Shown: positions 6,770 to 14,619, numbered from the stretch's first letter. The stretch is DNA of 19,058 nt from CANHEE01 sp043777755 (GCA_043777755.1 JAYWHK010000283.1:1-19058); one strand, 5' to 3'. The notes: generated by a model from the sequence alone, not told the origin. Translations and numbers: made by a program.

Positions 6770-7945
6770 ATGAAAGAAGTATTTATCGTTTCCGCAACCA
6801 GAACACCAATGGGTAGTTTTGGCGGCGTACTTTCGGGTTTTTCAGCCACAGAACTCGGAGCAAAAGCCATCAAAGGCGCATTAGACAAAGCTCAAATTGA
6901 CGCATCTTGGATTGACGAAGTTATTATGGGCAATGTTTGTAACGCCAATGTAGGACAAGCACCAGCCCGTCAAGCGTCTTTGGGCGCAGGATTGGGTTAT
7001 GATGTTCCTTGCATCACCATCAATAAAGTCTGTGCATCTGGCATGAAAGCCGTAGCTTATGCAGCGCAAAATATCATGCTGGGTTTTACGGACATGGCAG
7101 TTGCTGGCGGTATGGAAAGTATGTCAAACATACCTTTTTATGTTCCAAAAGCTCGTTTTGGCTACAAATATGGCAATTCAACCTTGGTGGACGGTTTGGT
7201 TCGAGACGGATTACAAGACGCTTACGACCAACGTGCGATGGGTTTTTGTGCAGACGCTACGGCAAAAAAATACAACCTTAGTCGTGAAGAACAAGACCGT
7301 TTTGCCATTCAAAGCTATCAACGTGCCGCAGCTGCAACCAACGAAGGTCGTTTTTCCAACGAAATCACGCCTATTCTGATTGCAGGAAAAAAAGGTGACG
7401 TTGTCGTTGCTGAAGATGAAGAATACAAAAATGTATTTTTTGATAAAATCCCTTCCCTTCGTCCAGCTTTTGAAAAAGATGGAACAGTCACCGCAGCGAA
7501 TGCCTCTACTATAAATGACGGAGCTTCCGCTTTGATTTTGGCAAGTAAAGAAGCTGTAAAAAAATACAATTTAAAACCTATTGCAAAAATAATTTCCTTC
7601 GCTGATGCAGAACAAGAGCCGCAATGGTTCACTACTGCACCAACGATTGCCGCACCTTTGGCTTTGAAAAGAGCAAAAATGGAATTAAGCGATGTCAATT
7701 ATTTTGAAGTGAACGAAGCATTTTCAGCGGTTGCGATGGCATTTGGGCAAGTGATGAACGTTAGCGAATCACAAATGAATGTCAATGGTGGTGCTGTCGC
7801 TTTGGGGCATCCGCTGGGTTCTTCGGGTTCTCGGATTTTGACAACTTTGACTTCTGTTTTGGAACAAAACGATGCCAGCATTGGCTTGGCAGCTATTTGT
7901 AATGGCGGTGGCGGAGCTTCGGCAATGGTGATTGAAAGGGTCTAA
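6770..7945 (+). CDS. atoB: Acetyl-CoA acetyltransferase (thiolase)
   Basis: The 391-residue protein is a complete thiolase II. It condenses or cleaves acetyl-CoA/acetoacetyl-CoA. The nucleophilic Cys88 is in NKVCASGMKA, the NEAF motif is at 315-318, the catalytic His347 is in GHPLGSSG, and the second catalytic Cys377 is in CNGGGGAS. The N-terminal segment VSATRTPMGSFGG is typical. The length is normal for biosynthetic or degradative short-chain thiolases, so it may serve beta-oxidation, ketone-body or mevalonate pathways; no partner gene (HMG-CoA synthase, hydroxyacyl-CoA dehydrogenase) is adjacent to decide. The TAA stop codon coincides with the first bases of the MITE-like repeat. The gene is less A-rich than its flanks, as expected for a conserved enzyme. 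Confidence 0.96.
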   Translation: MKEVFIVSATRTPMGSFGGVLSGFSATELGAKAIKGALDKAQIDASWIDEVIMGNVCNANVGQAPARQASLGAGLGYDVPCITINKVCASGMKAVAYAAQNIMLGFTDMAVAGGMESMSNIPFYVPKARFGYKYGNSTLVDGLVRDGLQDAYDQRAMGFCADATAKKYNLSREEQDRFAIQSYQRAAAATNEGRFSNEITPILIAGKKGDVVVAEDEEYKNVFFDKIPSLRPAFEKDGTVTAANASTINDGASALILASKEAVKKYNLKPIAKIISFADAEQEPQWFTTAPTIAAPLALKRAKMELSDVNYFEVNEAFSAVAMAFGQVMNVSESQMNVNGGAVALGHPLGSSGSRILTTLTSVLEQNDASIGLAAICNGGGGASAMVIERV

Positions 7946-8060
7946 TACATTGTTTTTTAGTTATTTAATGTTTGTTATTGTTTGAAATGGTTCTAACTAA
8001 TTGAAAACCAAAACAATACAACAATTACAAACAATAGCAAACTTTTAAAACAATGTATTT
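7943..8060. repeat. MITE-like dispersed repeat, copy 2 (overlaps thiolase stop codon)
   Basis: The element runs from taatacattgtttt to aaaacaatgtattta, inverted ends of about 14 bp. The reverse complement of the copy at 1684-1803 matches along the whole length, including ggttctaactaattgaaaac and cttttaaaacaatgtatt. Internal words gtttgttattgtttg and caaacaatagcaaac are also complementary, so the element can fold into a long imperfect hairpin. The TAA stop codon of the thiolase is formed by its first three bases. No coding capacity. Confidence 0.8.
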
Positions 8061-8084
8061 AATATTTAATATTTAATATTTAAT
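8057..8084 (+). repeat. Four perfect tandem copies of atttaat
   Basis: A 7-bp unit is repeated four times without error, directly at the right end of MITE-like copy 2 and overlapping its last bases. It may have arisen by slippage at the insertion boundary. Confidence 0.9.
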
Positions 8085-8210
8085 CTTAACATAAAAATAA
8101 CAATTCCTTAGCCAACGATTTACATTCTCGGGCGTTCTTTGTAGTATCAAAAGAAATTCAAAACTCTTAAGTTAGAAATTATTTTTTCACAAAAAACAAC
8201 GTCCCACAGT

Positions 8211-8294
8211 ATGAAGCAATTACTTGTAATCGTATCTTTTATTTTTGCTGCCATCGTTACCTTAATGGTCATGGCATTTAAAAAAGAAGCATAA
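8211..8294 (+). CDS. 27-residue hydrophobic microprotein
   Basis: ATG to TAA encodes MKQLLVIVSFIF followed by AAIVTLMVMAFKKEA. The layout is a basic N-terminus, a continuous hydrophobic span (about 4-23) long enough to cross a membrane, then a charged FKKEA tail. It stands alone in a 530-bp gap between the thiolase and proline dehydrogenase genes. A strong hairpin-T-tract terminator begins about 45 nt after its stop, which suggests a dedicated short transcript. A possible weak -7 box (GTTCTTTG at 8134-8141) lies about 70 nt upstream. The family is unknown; it could be a single-pass membrane microprotein or the small peptide of a regulatory RNA. It is too short for codon statistics, so reality rests on topology and terminator. 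Confidence 0.5.
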   Translation: MKQLLVIVSFIFAAIVTLMVMAFKKEA

Positions 8295-8338
8295 AGCTGA
8301 TTTGAATGTTTTAAAAATTCAAATTTTACAAAAAATTT

Positions 8339-8377
8339 AAAAGAGTGTAGCCAAAAGTTACACTCTTTTTATTTTTG
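8339..8377 (+). terminator. Rho-independent terminator after the microprotein
   Basis: The left arm aaaagagtgta (8339-8349) pairs perfectly with tacactctttt (8359-8369) over a 9-nt loop, followed by ttatttttg. It lies upstream of the promoter for proline dehydrogenase, so it separates the two transcripts. Confidence 0.8.
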
Positions 8378-8409
8378 AAAGAAAACCTTAATCCCAATTG
8401 ATAAAAAAT

Positions 8410-8439
8410 TTGTTAAATTCAAATTTGACTGTATCTTTG
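8410..8439 (+). promoter_or_regulatory. Consensus Bacteroidota promoter for proline dehydrogenase
   Basis: TTG at 8410-8412, a spacer of exactly 19 nt, then TATCTTTG at 8432-8439: a full match to TTG-N19-TAnnTTTG. The expected start near 8446 gives a leader of about 30 nt to the ATG at 8477. Confidence 0.8.
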
Positions 8440-8476
8440 TGACAACCAATTATATGTTAGTCCTTACCAAATATTT

Positions 8477-9661
8477 ATGCAAGAATTAGATTTTTCAAAT
8501 ACCCAAATTGCTTTTTCCGCCAAAACAAACAGCGAATTGAATAAGTCCGCATGGTTGTTTAATATGATGAACAAACAATGGCTTGTCAATCTTGGTTCAA
8601 AGATTGGACTTTTCGCCGTTGAATGGAACTTACCTTTTGCCCGAATGATTGTCAAAAACACCATTTTTGAACAATTTTGCGGTGGCACATCCTTAGCTGA
8701 ATCGACTCAAAACATTGATAAGTTATTCATATTCAATACTTTAACTATTTTGGATTATGGTGCTGAAGCAAAAGAAAGTGAGGCTGATTTTGAATATACT
8801 AAAGGTGAATTTATAAAAGTCATTAATTTTGCAGCACAATCAAAAAGCGTTCCCGTCGTGAGTATCAAAGTAACGGGAATGGCTCGATTCGATTTGTTGG
8901 AAAAAATCCACGCCAAAATAGATTTGACAGAAGAAGAAAAAACAGAATTTGAAGTCATAAAAAATCGTGTCCACGAAGTTTGCAAAACAGCTTTTGAACA
9001 AAAAATCGCAGTTTTTGTTGATGCTGAAGAAACTTGGATTCAAGACCCTATTGATTCTATTGTAGAAGAAATGATGTCAAAATTCAATCAAAATCGCATT
9101 ACTGTTTACAATACTTATCAGATGTACCTTTCGGCAAAGTTGGATTACTTATATGCTTCTTTTGAACGTGCAAAAAAAGGAAATTATATCCTGGGTGCAA
9201 AATTGGTGCGTGGTGCTTATATGGAAAAAGAAGGAAAACGTGCCGAAGCAATGAATTATCCAAATCCTATCAACGAATCTAAGGCAAAAACAGACGAAAT
9301 GTACAACCTTGCGTTGGTTTTTTGTATAGAAAATTATGAAAAAATTGCTTCGTGTTGCGCTTCTCACAACCAAGAAAGTTCCCGTTTGCAAGCAAAAATG
9401 ATTGAAGACAAAGGCATTTCAAAAAACCATCAACACCTTTCTTTTTGTCAATTGTACGGAATGAGTGATAATTTAACCTTCAATTTGGCAAATCATGGTT
9501 ACAATTCCGCCAAATATATGCCTTATGGAACTGTAAAAGATGTAATTCCATACTTAATTCGTCGTGCGCAAGAGAACAGTTCCGTTTCTGGCGATATGGG
9601 TAGAGAATGTAAATTGATTTTGCAAGAGGTGAAAAGGAGAAAAGAAAGTGGGAGAAAGTGA
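8477..9661 (+). CDS. Proline dehydrogenase (FAD-dependent, stand-alone)
   Basis: The 394-residue enzyme oxidises L-proline to pyrroline-5-carboxylate, passing electrons through FAD to the quinone pool. It has the PRODH barrel in order: ILDYGAEAK (91-99), KVTG (131-134), DAEETW (182-187), KLVRGAYMEKE (242-252) and the substrate-binding C-terminal helix with RR (362-363) and EN (366-367). It is the monofunctional type, without the P5C dehydrogenase domain of long PutA proteins, and no P5C dehydrogenase gene is in the window. It has its own consensus promoter. The last residues RRKESGRK are encoded by degenerate gagaaagtg repeats, so the C-terminal tail may be variable between strains. Confidence 0.95.
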   Translation: MQELDFSNTQIAFSAKTNSELNKSAWLFNMMNKQWLVNLGSKIGLFAVEWNLPFARMIVKNTIFEQFCGGTSLAESTQNIDKLFIFNTLTILDYGAEAKESEADFEYTKGEFIKVINFAAQSKSVPVVSIKVTGMARFDLLEKIHAKIDLTEEEKTEFEVIKNRVHEVCKTAFEQKIAVFVDAEETWIQDPIDSIVEEMMSKFNQNRITVYNTYQMYLSAKLDYLYASFERAKKGNYILGAKLVRGAYMEKEGKRAEAMNYPNPINESKAKTDEMYNLALVFCIENYEKIASCCASHNQESSRLQAKMIEDKGISKNHQHLSFCQLYGMSDNLTFNLANHGYNSAKYMPYGTVKDVIPYLIRRAQENSSVSGDMGRECKLILQEVKRRKESGRK

Positions 9662-9685
9662 GAAAGTACCATGCTTATTTCTCGT

Positions 9686-9739
9686 GACTTACGACTCACA
9701 AATGACTTACAGACTTACGACTCAATTTGACTTACGACT
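9686..9739 (+). repeat. Degenerate direct repeats of gacttacgact
   Basis: Full copies of gacttacgact occur at 9686-9696, 9712-9722 and 9729-9739, and a partial copy gacttac at 9704-9710, separated by short A/T-rich spacers. They fill most of the gap between the proline dehydrogenase and TspO genes. No ORF or RNA gene is apparent in them. Confidence 0.85.
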
Positions 9740-9756
9740 ATTAAATACAAAAAAAC

Positions 9757-10227
9757 ATGAATTTTACAAAAAAATTAATCATTTCCATCGTCGCTTGTGT
9801 AGCAATTGGTGGCTTATCGGGCGCACTGACGGCTGGTTCTATCAGTTCTTGGTATTTAACACTGCAAAAACCAAGTTGGAATCCACCAAACGGCATTTTT
9901 GCGCCTGTTTGGACAACGCTTTACATTGCGATGGGCATTGCTTTTGCTCGGATTTGGAACAAACCAGCAAGTGACTTAAAAACAACAGCTATGCTACTTT
10001 TTGCAGCGCAGCTTTTTCTAAATTTTTGGTGGTCTATTATTTTTTTTAATGTGAGAGAATTGGGTTGGGCATTGGTCGAAATCCTTTTGATGTGGTCTGC
10101 AATTGTTGCCACGATTTTTTATTTTTCAAAATTAGACCGCACCGCAATGGCATTGATGATACCTTATATATGTTGGGTCAGTTTTGCCACTTTTTTGAAC
10201 TTTACAATTTGGAAATTAAATTCCTAA
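9757..10227 (+). CDS. tspO: TspO/MBR family membrane protein
   Basis: The 156-residue protein has five hydrophobic segments (about 6-26, 45-64, 78-97, 102-123, 129-152), the fold of TspO, the bacterial homologue of the mitochondrial translocator protein. The diagnostic sequence KPSWNPPNGIFAPVWTTLY (38-56) covers loop 1 and the start of helix 2, and WWS and WAL residues in helices 3-4 match the tryptophan-rich pocket that binds porphyrins. Its role in Bacteroidota is not settled; tetrapyrrole handling or stress signalling is usual. The carboxynorspermidine decarboxylase gene starts 10 nt after it, so the two are probably co-transcribed. Confidence 0.95.
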   Translation: MNFTKKLIISIVACVAIGGLSGALTAGSISSWYLTLQKPSWNPPNGIFAPVWTTLYIAMGIAFARIWNKPASDLKTTAMLLFAAQLFLNFWWSIIFFNVRELGWALVEILLMWSAIVATIFYFSKLDRTAMALMIPYICWVSFATFLNFTIWKLNS

Positions 10228-10236
10228 AAAAATTAT

Positions 10237-11376
10237 ATGATAGATTACGCTCAAATAAAACGTTCTGCTTACGTTTTGGACGAAAAGTTGCTTGAAAAAA
10301 ACCTTGAAATCATTAGAAAAGTACAAGTTGAAGCCGATATAGACATTATATTGGCTTTCAAAGGTTTTGCGATGTGGAGTGCTTTCCCGATGGTTAGAAA
10401 ATATGCAAAAGGTGCTACAGCAAGCTCTTTGTACGAAGCTCGTTTGTGTTTTGAAGAAATGAAAAGCAAAGCACACACTTACACAGCCGCTTATAACCCT
10501 GACGAGTTCGAAGAAATAATGGCGTATAGCAAACACATTACGTTCAACTCCGTCAATCAATATTTGCGCTATAAAGACCAAGTTAAGGCTCATAAAAACG
10601 ATATTTCTTGTGGAATTCGAGTAAATCCTGAGTATTCGGAAGTCGAAACAGACTTGTACAATCCTTGTGCGCCAGGTTCTCGTTTGGGCGCAACGATTGA
10701 AAACTTCCCTAACGGCTTGCCCGAAGGTGTCGAAGGTTTGCATTTTCATGCCCTTTGCGAATCAAGTTCTTATGAGTTGGAAAAAGTATTGATTTCGTTT
10801 GAAAATATTTTTGGTGATTTTATCCCTAAAATAAAATGGCTCAACGTTGGTGGTGGTCATTTGATGACTCGAAAAGACTATAATATTGAGCATTTAATCC
10901 AAGTTCTCAAAACATTCAAGGCAAAATATCCGCATTTGCACATCATCATGGAACCAGGTTCTGCCTTTGCTTGGCAAACAGGCGTTTTGGTATCAAATGT
11001 ATTGGATATTGTAGAAAACAAAGGCATCAAAACCATCATGTTAGATGTATCTTTTACAGCCCACATGCCTGACTGTTTGGAAATGCCTTACCGCCCAAAA
11101 ATCACTGGCGCAACTGACGCTTCCGAAGACAAACCTACGTATCGAATTGGCGGAACAAGCTGTCTATCAGGCGATTACATGGAAAGTTATAGCTTTGAAA
11201 AAGAAGTTCAAATCGGCGACCAACTTATTTTTGAAGACATGATTCATTATACGATTGTAAAAACAACCATGTTCAACGGTGTTCGACACCCTGATATTTG
11301 TATTTGGCGAAAAGACGATACGCTCGACATCGTTAAACGATTTGAATACGAAGATTACAAAGGTAGAATGTCGTAA
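10237..11376 (+). CDS. nspC: Carboxynorspermidine/carboxyspermidine decarboxylase
   Basis: The 379-residue PLP enzyme of the alanine-racemase/DapDC fold decarboxylates carboxyspermidine (or carboxynorspermidine) in the alternative polyamine pathway. Lys42 in AFKGFAMWS is the expected PLP lysine. Other markers are GGGH (205-208), EPG (239-241) and CLSGD (309-313), which supplies substrate-binding residues across the dimer. RVNPEYSEVETDLYNPCAPG (128-147) is characteristic of NspC rather than LysA. The partner carboxyspermidine dehydrogenase is not in the window. Spacing to tspO (9 nt) indicates a shared transcript. ATG 10237 gives the canonical N-terminus. Substrate preference (spermidine versus norspermidine route) cannot be read from sequence alone. 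Confidence 0.95.
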   Translation: MIDYAQIKRSAYVLDEKLLEKNLEIIRKVQVEADIDIILAFKGFAMWSAFPMVRKYAKGATASSLYEARLCFEEMKSKAHTYTAAYNPDEFEEIMAYSKHITFNSVNQYLRYKDQVKAHKNDISCGIRVNPEYSEVETDLYNPCAPGSRLGATIENFPNGLPEGVEGLHFHALCESSSYELEKVLISFENIFGDFIPKIKWLNVGGGHLMTRKDYNIEHLIQVLKTFKAKYPHLHIIMEPGSAFAWQTGVLVSNVLDIVENKGIKTIMLDVSFTAHMPDCLEMPYRPKITGATDASEDKPTYRIGGTSCLSGDYMESYSFEKEVQIGDQLIFEDMIHYTIVKTTMFNGVRHPDICIWRKDDTLDIVKRFEYEDYKGRMS

Positions 11377-11379
11377 GTG

Positions 11380-11421
11380 AAATTTAAAATGCAAAAGTCT
11401 AAATTTAAAATTCAAAAATCC
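11380..11421 (+). repeat. Two abutting 21-bp direct repeats
   Basis: The first unit begins aaatttaaaatgcaaaa and the second aaatttaaaattcaaaa; they match at 18 of 21 positions and adjoin exactly. They begin 3 nt after the nspC stop codon. Confidence 0.8.
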
Positions 11422-11537
11422 TGTTAATCAGCAATTTACGAATTAAAATTGTGCTATTTGTTTTTTGAATTTAACTAAAAAAAATAAAATTTGGTGAGTT
11501 TTTCTTAGAGTTTCATAAATTTTAAGAAAAAAATATA

Positions 11538-11545
11538 GAACTTTG
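11538..11545 (+). promoter_or_regulatory. Weak -7 box GAACTTTG directly before nrnA
   Basis: The box matches TAnnTTTG at 6 of 8 positions, ends 4 nt before the ATG at 11550, and has no clear -33 TTG. If used, transcription would begin at or beside the start codon, giving a leaderless or near-leaderless mRNA. Confidence 0.3.
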
Positions 11546-11549
11546 CAAC

Positions 11550-12557
11550 ATGGATACTCAGATTAAAGAAATAAAGCAATTGATTGCTGACCCAAAATAC
11601 ATTTCGATATTGTCACATCGCAATCCTGATGGCGACGCAATCGGTTCATCATTAGGACTTTACCATTATTTGGTGCAAATGGGACATACCGTTCGTGTCG
11701 TTTTGCCATCGGATTATCCTTTGGCTTTTGAATGGATGCCCGAGGTAGAGGACATTACTATTTTTGACTCTAACCAAGAACGTTGCCGTGACATCATTGC
11801 AAAATCAGATGTCATTTTTTGCTTAGATTTTAATTCTTTAGACAGAATCGATAAATTGGGCGAAGCTGTACACTGGCGCAAAGTACCAAAAGTCCTGATT
11901 GACCATCATTTAGACCCTGAAAATTTTGCTGATTTTTTGATTTCTGATACCACAGCAAGCTCTACTTGCGAGTTGGTCTATCAATTTATCTGCGATTTGG
12001 GCGACAAATCTATGATTAACCCAAACATTGCGGAATGTCTTTATACTGGAATGATGACAGATACGGGTTCGTTCAAATATGCTACAAATCCAAGACTTTT
12101 TCGCCAATGTGCAGAGTTGAAAGAACTTGGACTTGACGATTACCGCATACAAGACAGTATTTTTAATTCTCAAACTGAAAAACAGTTGCGTTTGCTGGGT
12201 CATGCTTTGGCGAATCGAATGGAAATTTTATCGGATTTGAACACCGCAATCGTCCACTTGACCAAACAAGATTATGCTGACTTTGATATACAACGTGGTG
12301 ATACAGAAGGAATTGTGAATCAATTGTTGATGATGAAAAAAATAAAAGTGGCTTGTTTTGTCACGGAACAACCTACGATTGTAAAGATTTCGATGCGCTC
12401 AAAAGGCGATTTTTCAGTACAAGAAATTTGTCAAAAATACTTCAACGGAGGTGGTCATAGAAATGCCTCAGGTGGTTATTTACATCAAAATTTGGCAACT
12501 GCTTTGACAAAATTAAAAACTGGATTAGAAAATTATAGAGAAAAATTGACAGCATAG
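11550..12557 (+). CDS. nrnA: NrnA-like DHH phosphoesterase (nanoRNase / pAp phosphatase)
   Basis: The 335-residue protein has the DHH-DHHA1 architecture. The N-terminal catalytic domain shows HRNPDGDAIGSS (23-34, with metal ligands His23, Asp27 and Asp29), LDFN (92-95) and the DHH triad at 118-120 in LIDHHLDPE. The C-terminal DHHA1 domain has GGGH (300-303) followed by RNASGGY. Family members remove mononucleotides from very short RNAs, dephosphorylate pAp, or cleave cyclic dinucleotide breakdown products. Length fits NrnA rather than the longer membrane-bound GdpP or RecJ. A leader is almost absent. It is separated from nspC by a repeat-containing gap and from the next gene by 48 nt. Confidence 0.95.
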   Translation: MDTQIKEIKQLIADPKYISILSHRNPDGDAIGSSLGLYHYLVQMGHTVRVVLPSDYPLAFEWMPEVEDITIFDSNQERCRDIIAKSDVIFCLDFNSLDRIDKLGEAVHWRKVPKVLIDHHLDPENFADFLISDTTASSTCELVYQFICDLGDKSMINPNIAECLYTGMMTDTGSFKYATNPRLFRQCAELKELGLDDYRIQDSIFNSQTEKQLRLLGHALANRMEILSDLNTAIVHLTKQDYADFDIQRGDTEGIVNQLLMMKKIKVACFVTEQPTIVKISMRSKGDFSVQEICQKYFNGGGHRNASGGYLHQNLATALTKLKTGLENYREKLTA

Positions 12558-12605
12558 ACTTCTTTAATTTGCATAATTTTTTCAAAAGTCAAAAAATCGT
12601 GTATC

Positions 12606-13493
12606 ATGTTAAAATATATTTTATACATACTTGGATTTTTGACGCTCGTTGTTGTTTCTTTTGAACTAATGATGCCTTATGTCGCTATCAAACGCCCGCA
12701 TACGCATCAACGGTTTGACAAAACCAACTTTAATACTGAAAAACTCAATCTCCGAACAAATGACAGCTTATCGCTCAATACTTTTTTGCTTCGTCCAAAA
12801 CAAGAGGCAAAAGGAACAATAATTTTGTTGCACGGTATCGGAAGTTCTCACGGGAGATTTCGTTTTTTCGCACCCATGCTTTTGGATTGGGGACTAAACG
12901 TTGTAGTATTTGATATGCGAGCACACGGAAAAAGCGAAGGGGATTATTGTACTTTTGGCTATTATGAAAAATACGATGTCCAACGCTTATTAGATATTTT
13001 AGAACAAAAAAATGTAAAGCAGCCAATTGGTGTTTTTGGAAGTTCACTTGGTGGAGCTGTTGCGCTTCAAACATTGGCAATTGACAAACGTTTGAAATTT
13101 GGTGTAATTGAAAGCACATTCGATACTTATGAAAATGTTGCATTAGAGTACGGCGAAGATATAATTCAATTCAGAAGTCCATCTTTAACAAAACATATTT
13201 TGGAAAAAGCAGGTAAAATCGCTGATTTTGACCCATTTTCCATAAAACCTGTTGAATCATGCGCTGAAATTGATGTTCCTATATTCATGTCACATGGGTC
13301 AAAAGACAATAGAATTCCAGTTTCTTTTGGACTAAAAAACTTTGATGCGCTCAAAACTAAAGAAAAGATTTGGCAGCTCGTAGATGGAGCGAATCACCAT
13401 ACTGTACACCAAAAAGGAGGTGCTGTTTATTTTGAAAAAATGAAAGCATTTATTTTTCGACAACTGGCTAAAAGCAATACCGAAAACCCATAA
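12606..13493 (+). CDS. Alpha/beta hydrolase with N-terminal membrane anchor
   Basis: The 295-residue protein has one N-terminal hydrophobic segment (about 4-25) followed by a complete alpha/beta hydrolase domain. The oxyanion-hole strand is LLHGIGSS (74-81), the strand after it is VVFDMRAHGKSEGD (100-113), the nucleophile elbow is GSSLGG with Ser147, the acid is Asp234 in GSKDNRIP and the base is His264 in GANH. The layout resembles the YfhR/ABHD13-like group of anchored serine hydrolases whose substrates are mostly unknown. The GDYCTFGYYEKYD segment is a family marker. A possible promoter (TTAATTTG, 7 of 8) lies about 35 nt upstream. Its substrate cannot be predicted. Confidence 0.92.
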   Translation: MLKYILYILGFLTLVVVSFELMMPYVAIKRPHTHQRFDKTNFNTEKLNLRTNDSLSLNTFLLRPKQEAKGTIILLHGIGSSHGRFRFFAPMLLDWGLNVVVFDMRAHGKSEGDYCTFGYYEKYDVQRLLDILEQKNVKQPIGVFGSSLGGAVALQTLAIDKRLKFGVIESTFDTYENVALEYGEDIIQFRSPSLTKHILEKAGKIADFDPFSIKPVESCAEIDVPIFMSHGSKDNRIPVSFGLKNFDALKTKEKIWQLVDGANHHTVHQKGGAVYFEKMKAFIFRQLAKSNTENP

Positions 13494-13543
13494 ATTTAAG
13501 ATATTTTTAAGTAGTAGAAATTTGATTTACAATAAATAAAACA

Positions 13544-13640
13544 TTGATAATCAATTATTTAAAATAAAATTGTCTATTGAAAAAATAGCATAATACTCAT
13601 TAAGTATAGCCGACTCTGATTTGTAACAGTTTGTACTGTT
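13544..13640. promoter_or_regulatory. Upstream region of corA with two operator-like palindromes
   Basis: TTGATAATCAA (13544-13554) is an odd-centred palindrome that recurs exactly upstream of nrdB. AACAGT-TTGT-ACTGTT (13625-13640) is a perfect 6-bp inverted repeat with a 4-nt spacer, 29 nt before the corA start codon, a good position for a repressor site. No binding protein can be named, and no TAnnTTTG box is evident between them. Confidence 0.35.
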
Positions 13641-13668
13641 CAAGACATTTTTAAGCACTAAAAAAACT

Positions 13669-14619
13669 ATGATAAAATATTTTGTTAAAAAAGACCAAAA
13701 ACTTAGGGAAATAGATACTCCTGAGTTGGATTGCTGGATAAACATCACTCCACCTTTCAGTCAAGAAGAATTGGAAGAGGTAGCGTTGTTGTTAGAAATT
13801 CCATTGGATTTTTTGACGGATTCATTAGATATTGACGAAAGAGCTCGTTATGATAGAGATGATGGTGTGCGCCACATCATCATTAATACGCCTGTTCATA
13901 ACGAATCTGTTAGCGACAGCAACGCTTACTATGTGACCGTTCCCATTGGCATTATTCTAACTACTAATCATACCATAACAATTTCTGCTTTTGAAAATAC
14001 AATTTTGGAATCTTTTTTGAAAAATAAAATCAAAAATTTTGACCCAAAAGATGAAAAATTATTTGTGTTGCAGTTGTTTGAGCAAAATATTTACGCCTAC
14101 CTCAATGCACTGAAAAAACTCAATTTACAACGCAATATCATCGAAAAAGAACTCTTAATTTCTACCGAAAATAGACATTTGATAGAACTCCTACGCATCG
14201 AAAAAAGCTTGGTTTATTTCGTAAATGCTTTGAGTGCCGCAGAACTCCTCAACATGAAAATGAAGCGTTCCGACTTTTTACAAATCAATGGTGACGAAGA
14301 AAAAAATGAACTTTTTGAAGACATCATCATTGACTCATCGCAAGCCTTGCAGATGGCTAATATTTATGCCAATATTCAAGGTTCTACGATGGAAACTTAC
14401 GGCAGCATCATCAACAATAATGTAAATGCCGTCATGCAGCGTCTAACGCTCGTGACAATTATCATCGCTGTGCCTACCTTGGTCGCCAGTATTTTTGGTA
14501 TGAATATCCATTTTTATGGGTTAGAAGAAAACAAAAATGCTTTGGTTTATATCCTCATCGGCTCATTTATTTTTGCCCTTTTGCTTTCTTGGTTTTTTAG
14601 AAGAAAAAGATTGCTCTAA
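13669..14619 (+). CDS. corA: CorA-type divalent cation (Mg2+/Co2+) transporter
   Basis: The 316-residue product has the CorA layout: a cytoplasmic alpha/beta N-terminal domain (about 1-130), a long stalk helix (about 140-265), then two C-terminal membrane segments (about 257-278 and 292-310). The signature GMN is at 277-279 in IFGMNIHF, at the end of the first membrane helix where it forms the pore entry. The acidic periplasmic loop YGLEENKNA follows, and the basic tail RRKRLL ends the protein. This is the full length for short CorA proteins, with all motifs intact. It lies alone, with 175 bp before it and a long AT-rich gap after it. Confidence 0.96.
   Translation: MIKYFVKKDQKLREIDTPELDCWINITPPFSQEELEEVALLLEIPLDFLTDSLDIDERARYDRDDGVRHIIINTPVHNESVSDSNAYYVTVPIGIILTTNHTITISAFENTILESFLKNKIKNFDPKDEKLFVLQLFEQNIYAYLNALKKLNLQRNIIEKELLISTENRHLIELLRIEKSLVYFVNALSAAELLNMKMKRSDFLQINGDEEKNELFEDIIIDSSQALQMANIYANIQGSTMETYGSIINNNVNAVMQRLTLVTIIIAVPTLVASIFGMNIHFYGLEENKNALVYILIGSFIFALLLSWFFRRKRLL

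Noticed and set aside
7318..7698. 126-codon open frame on the minus strand inside the thiolase gene
   Set aside because: It lies wholly antisense to a conserved enzyme with intact catalytic motifs and its translation has no recognisable domain or promoter.
9648..9974. Plus-strand open frame across the proline dehydrogenase end and tspO start
   Set aside because: Overlaps tspO out of frame and is mostly repeat-derived; tspO has all family motifs in its own frame.
10216..10749. 177-codon minus-strand open frame over the start of nspC
   Set aside because: Antisense shadow of nspC, with Cys/Phe-rich translation typical of non-coding frames and no promoter.
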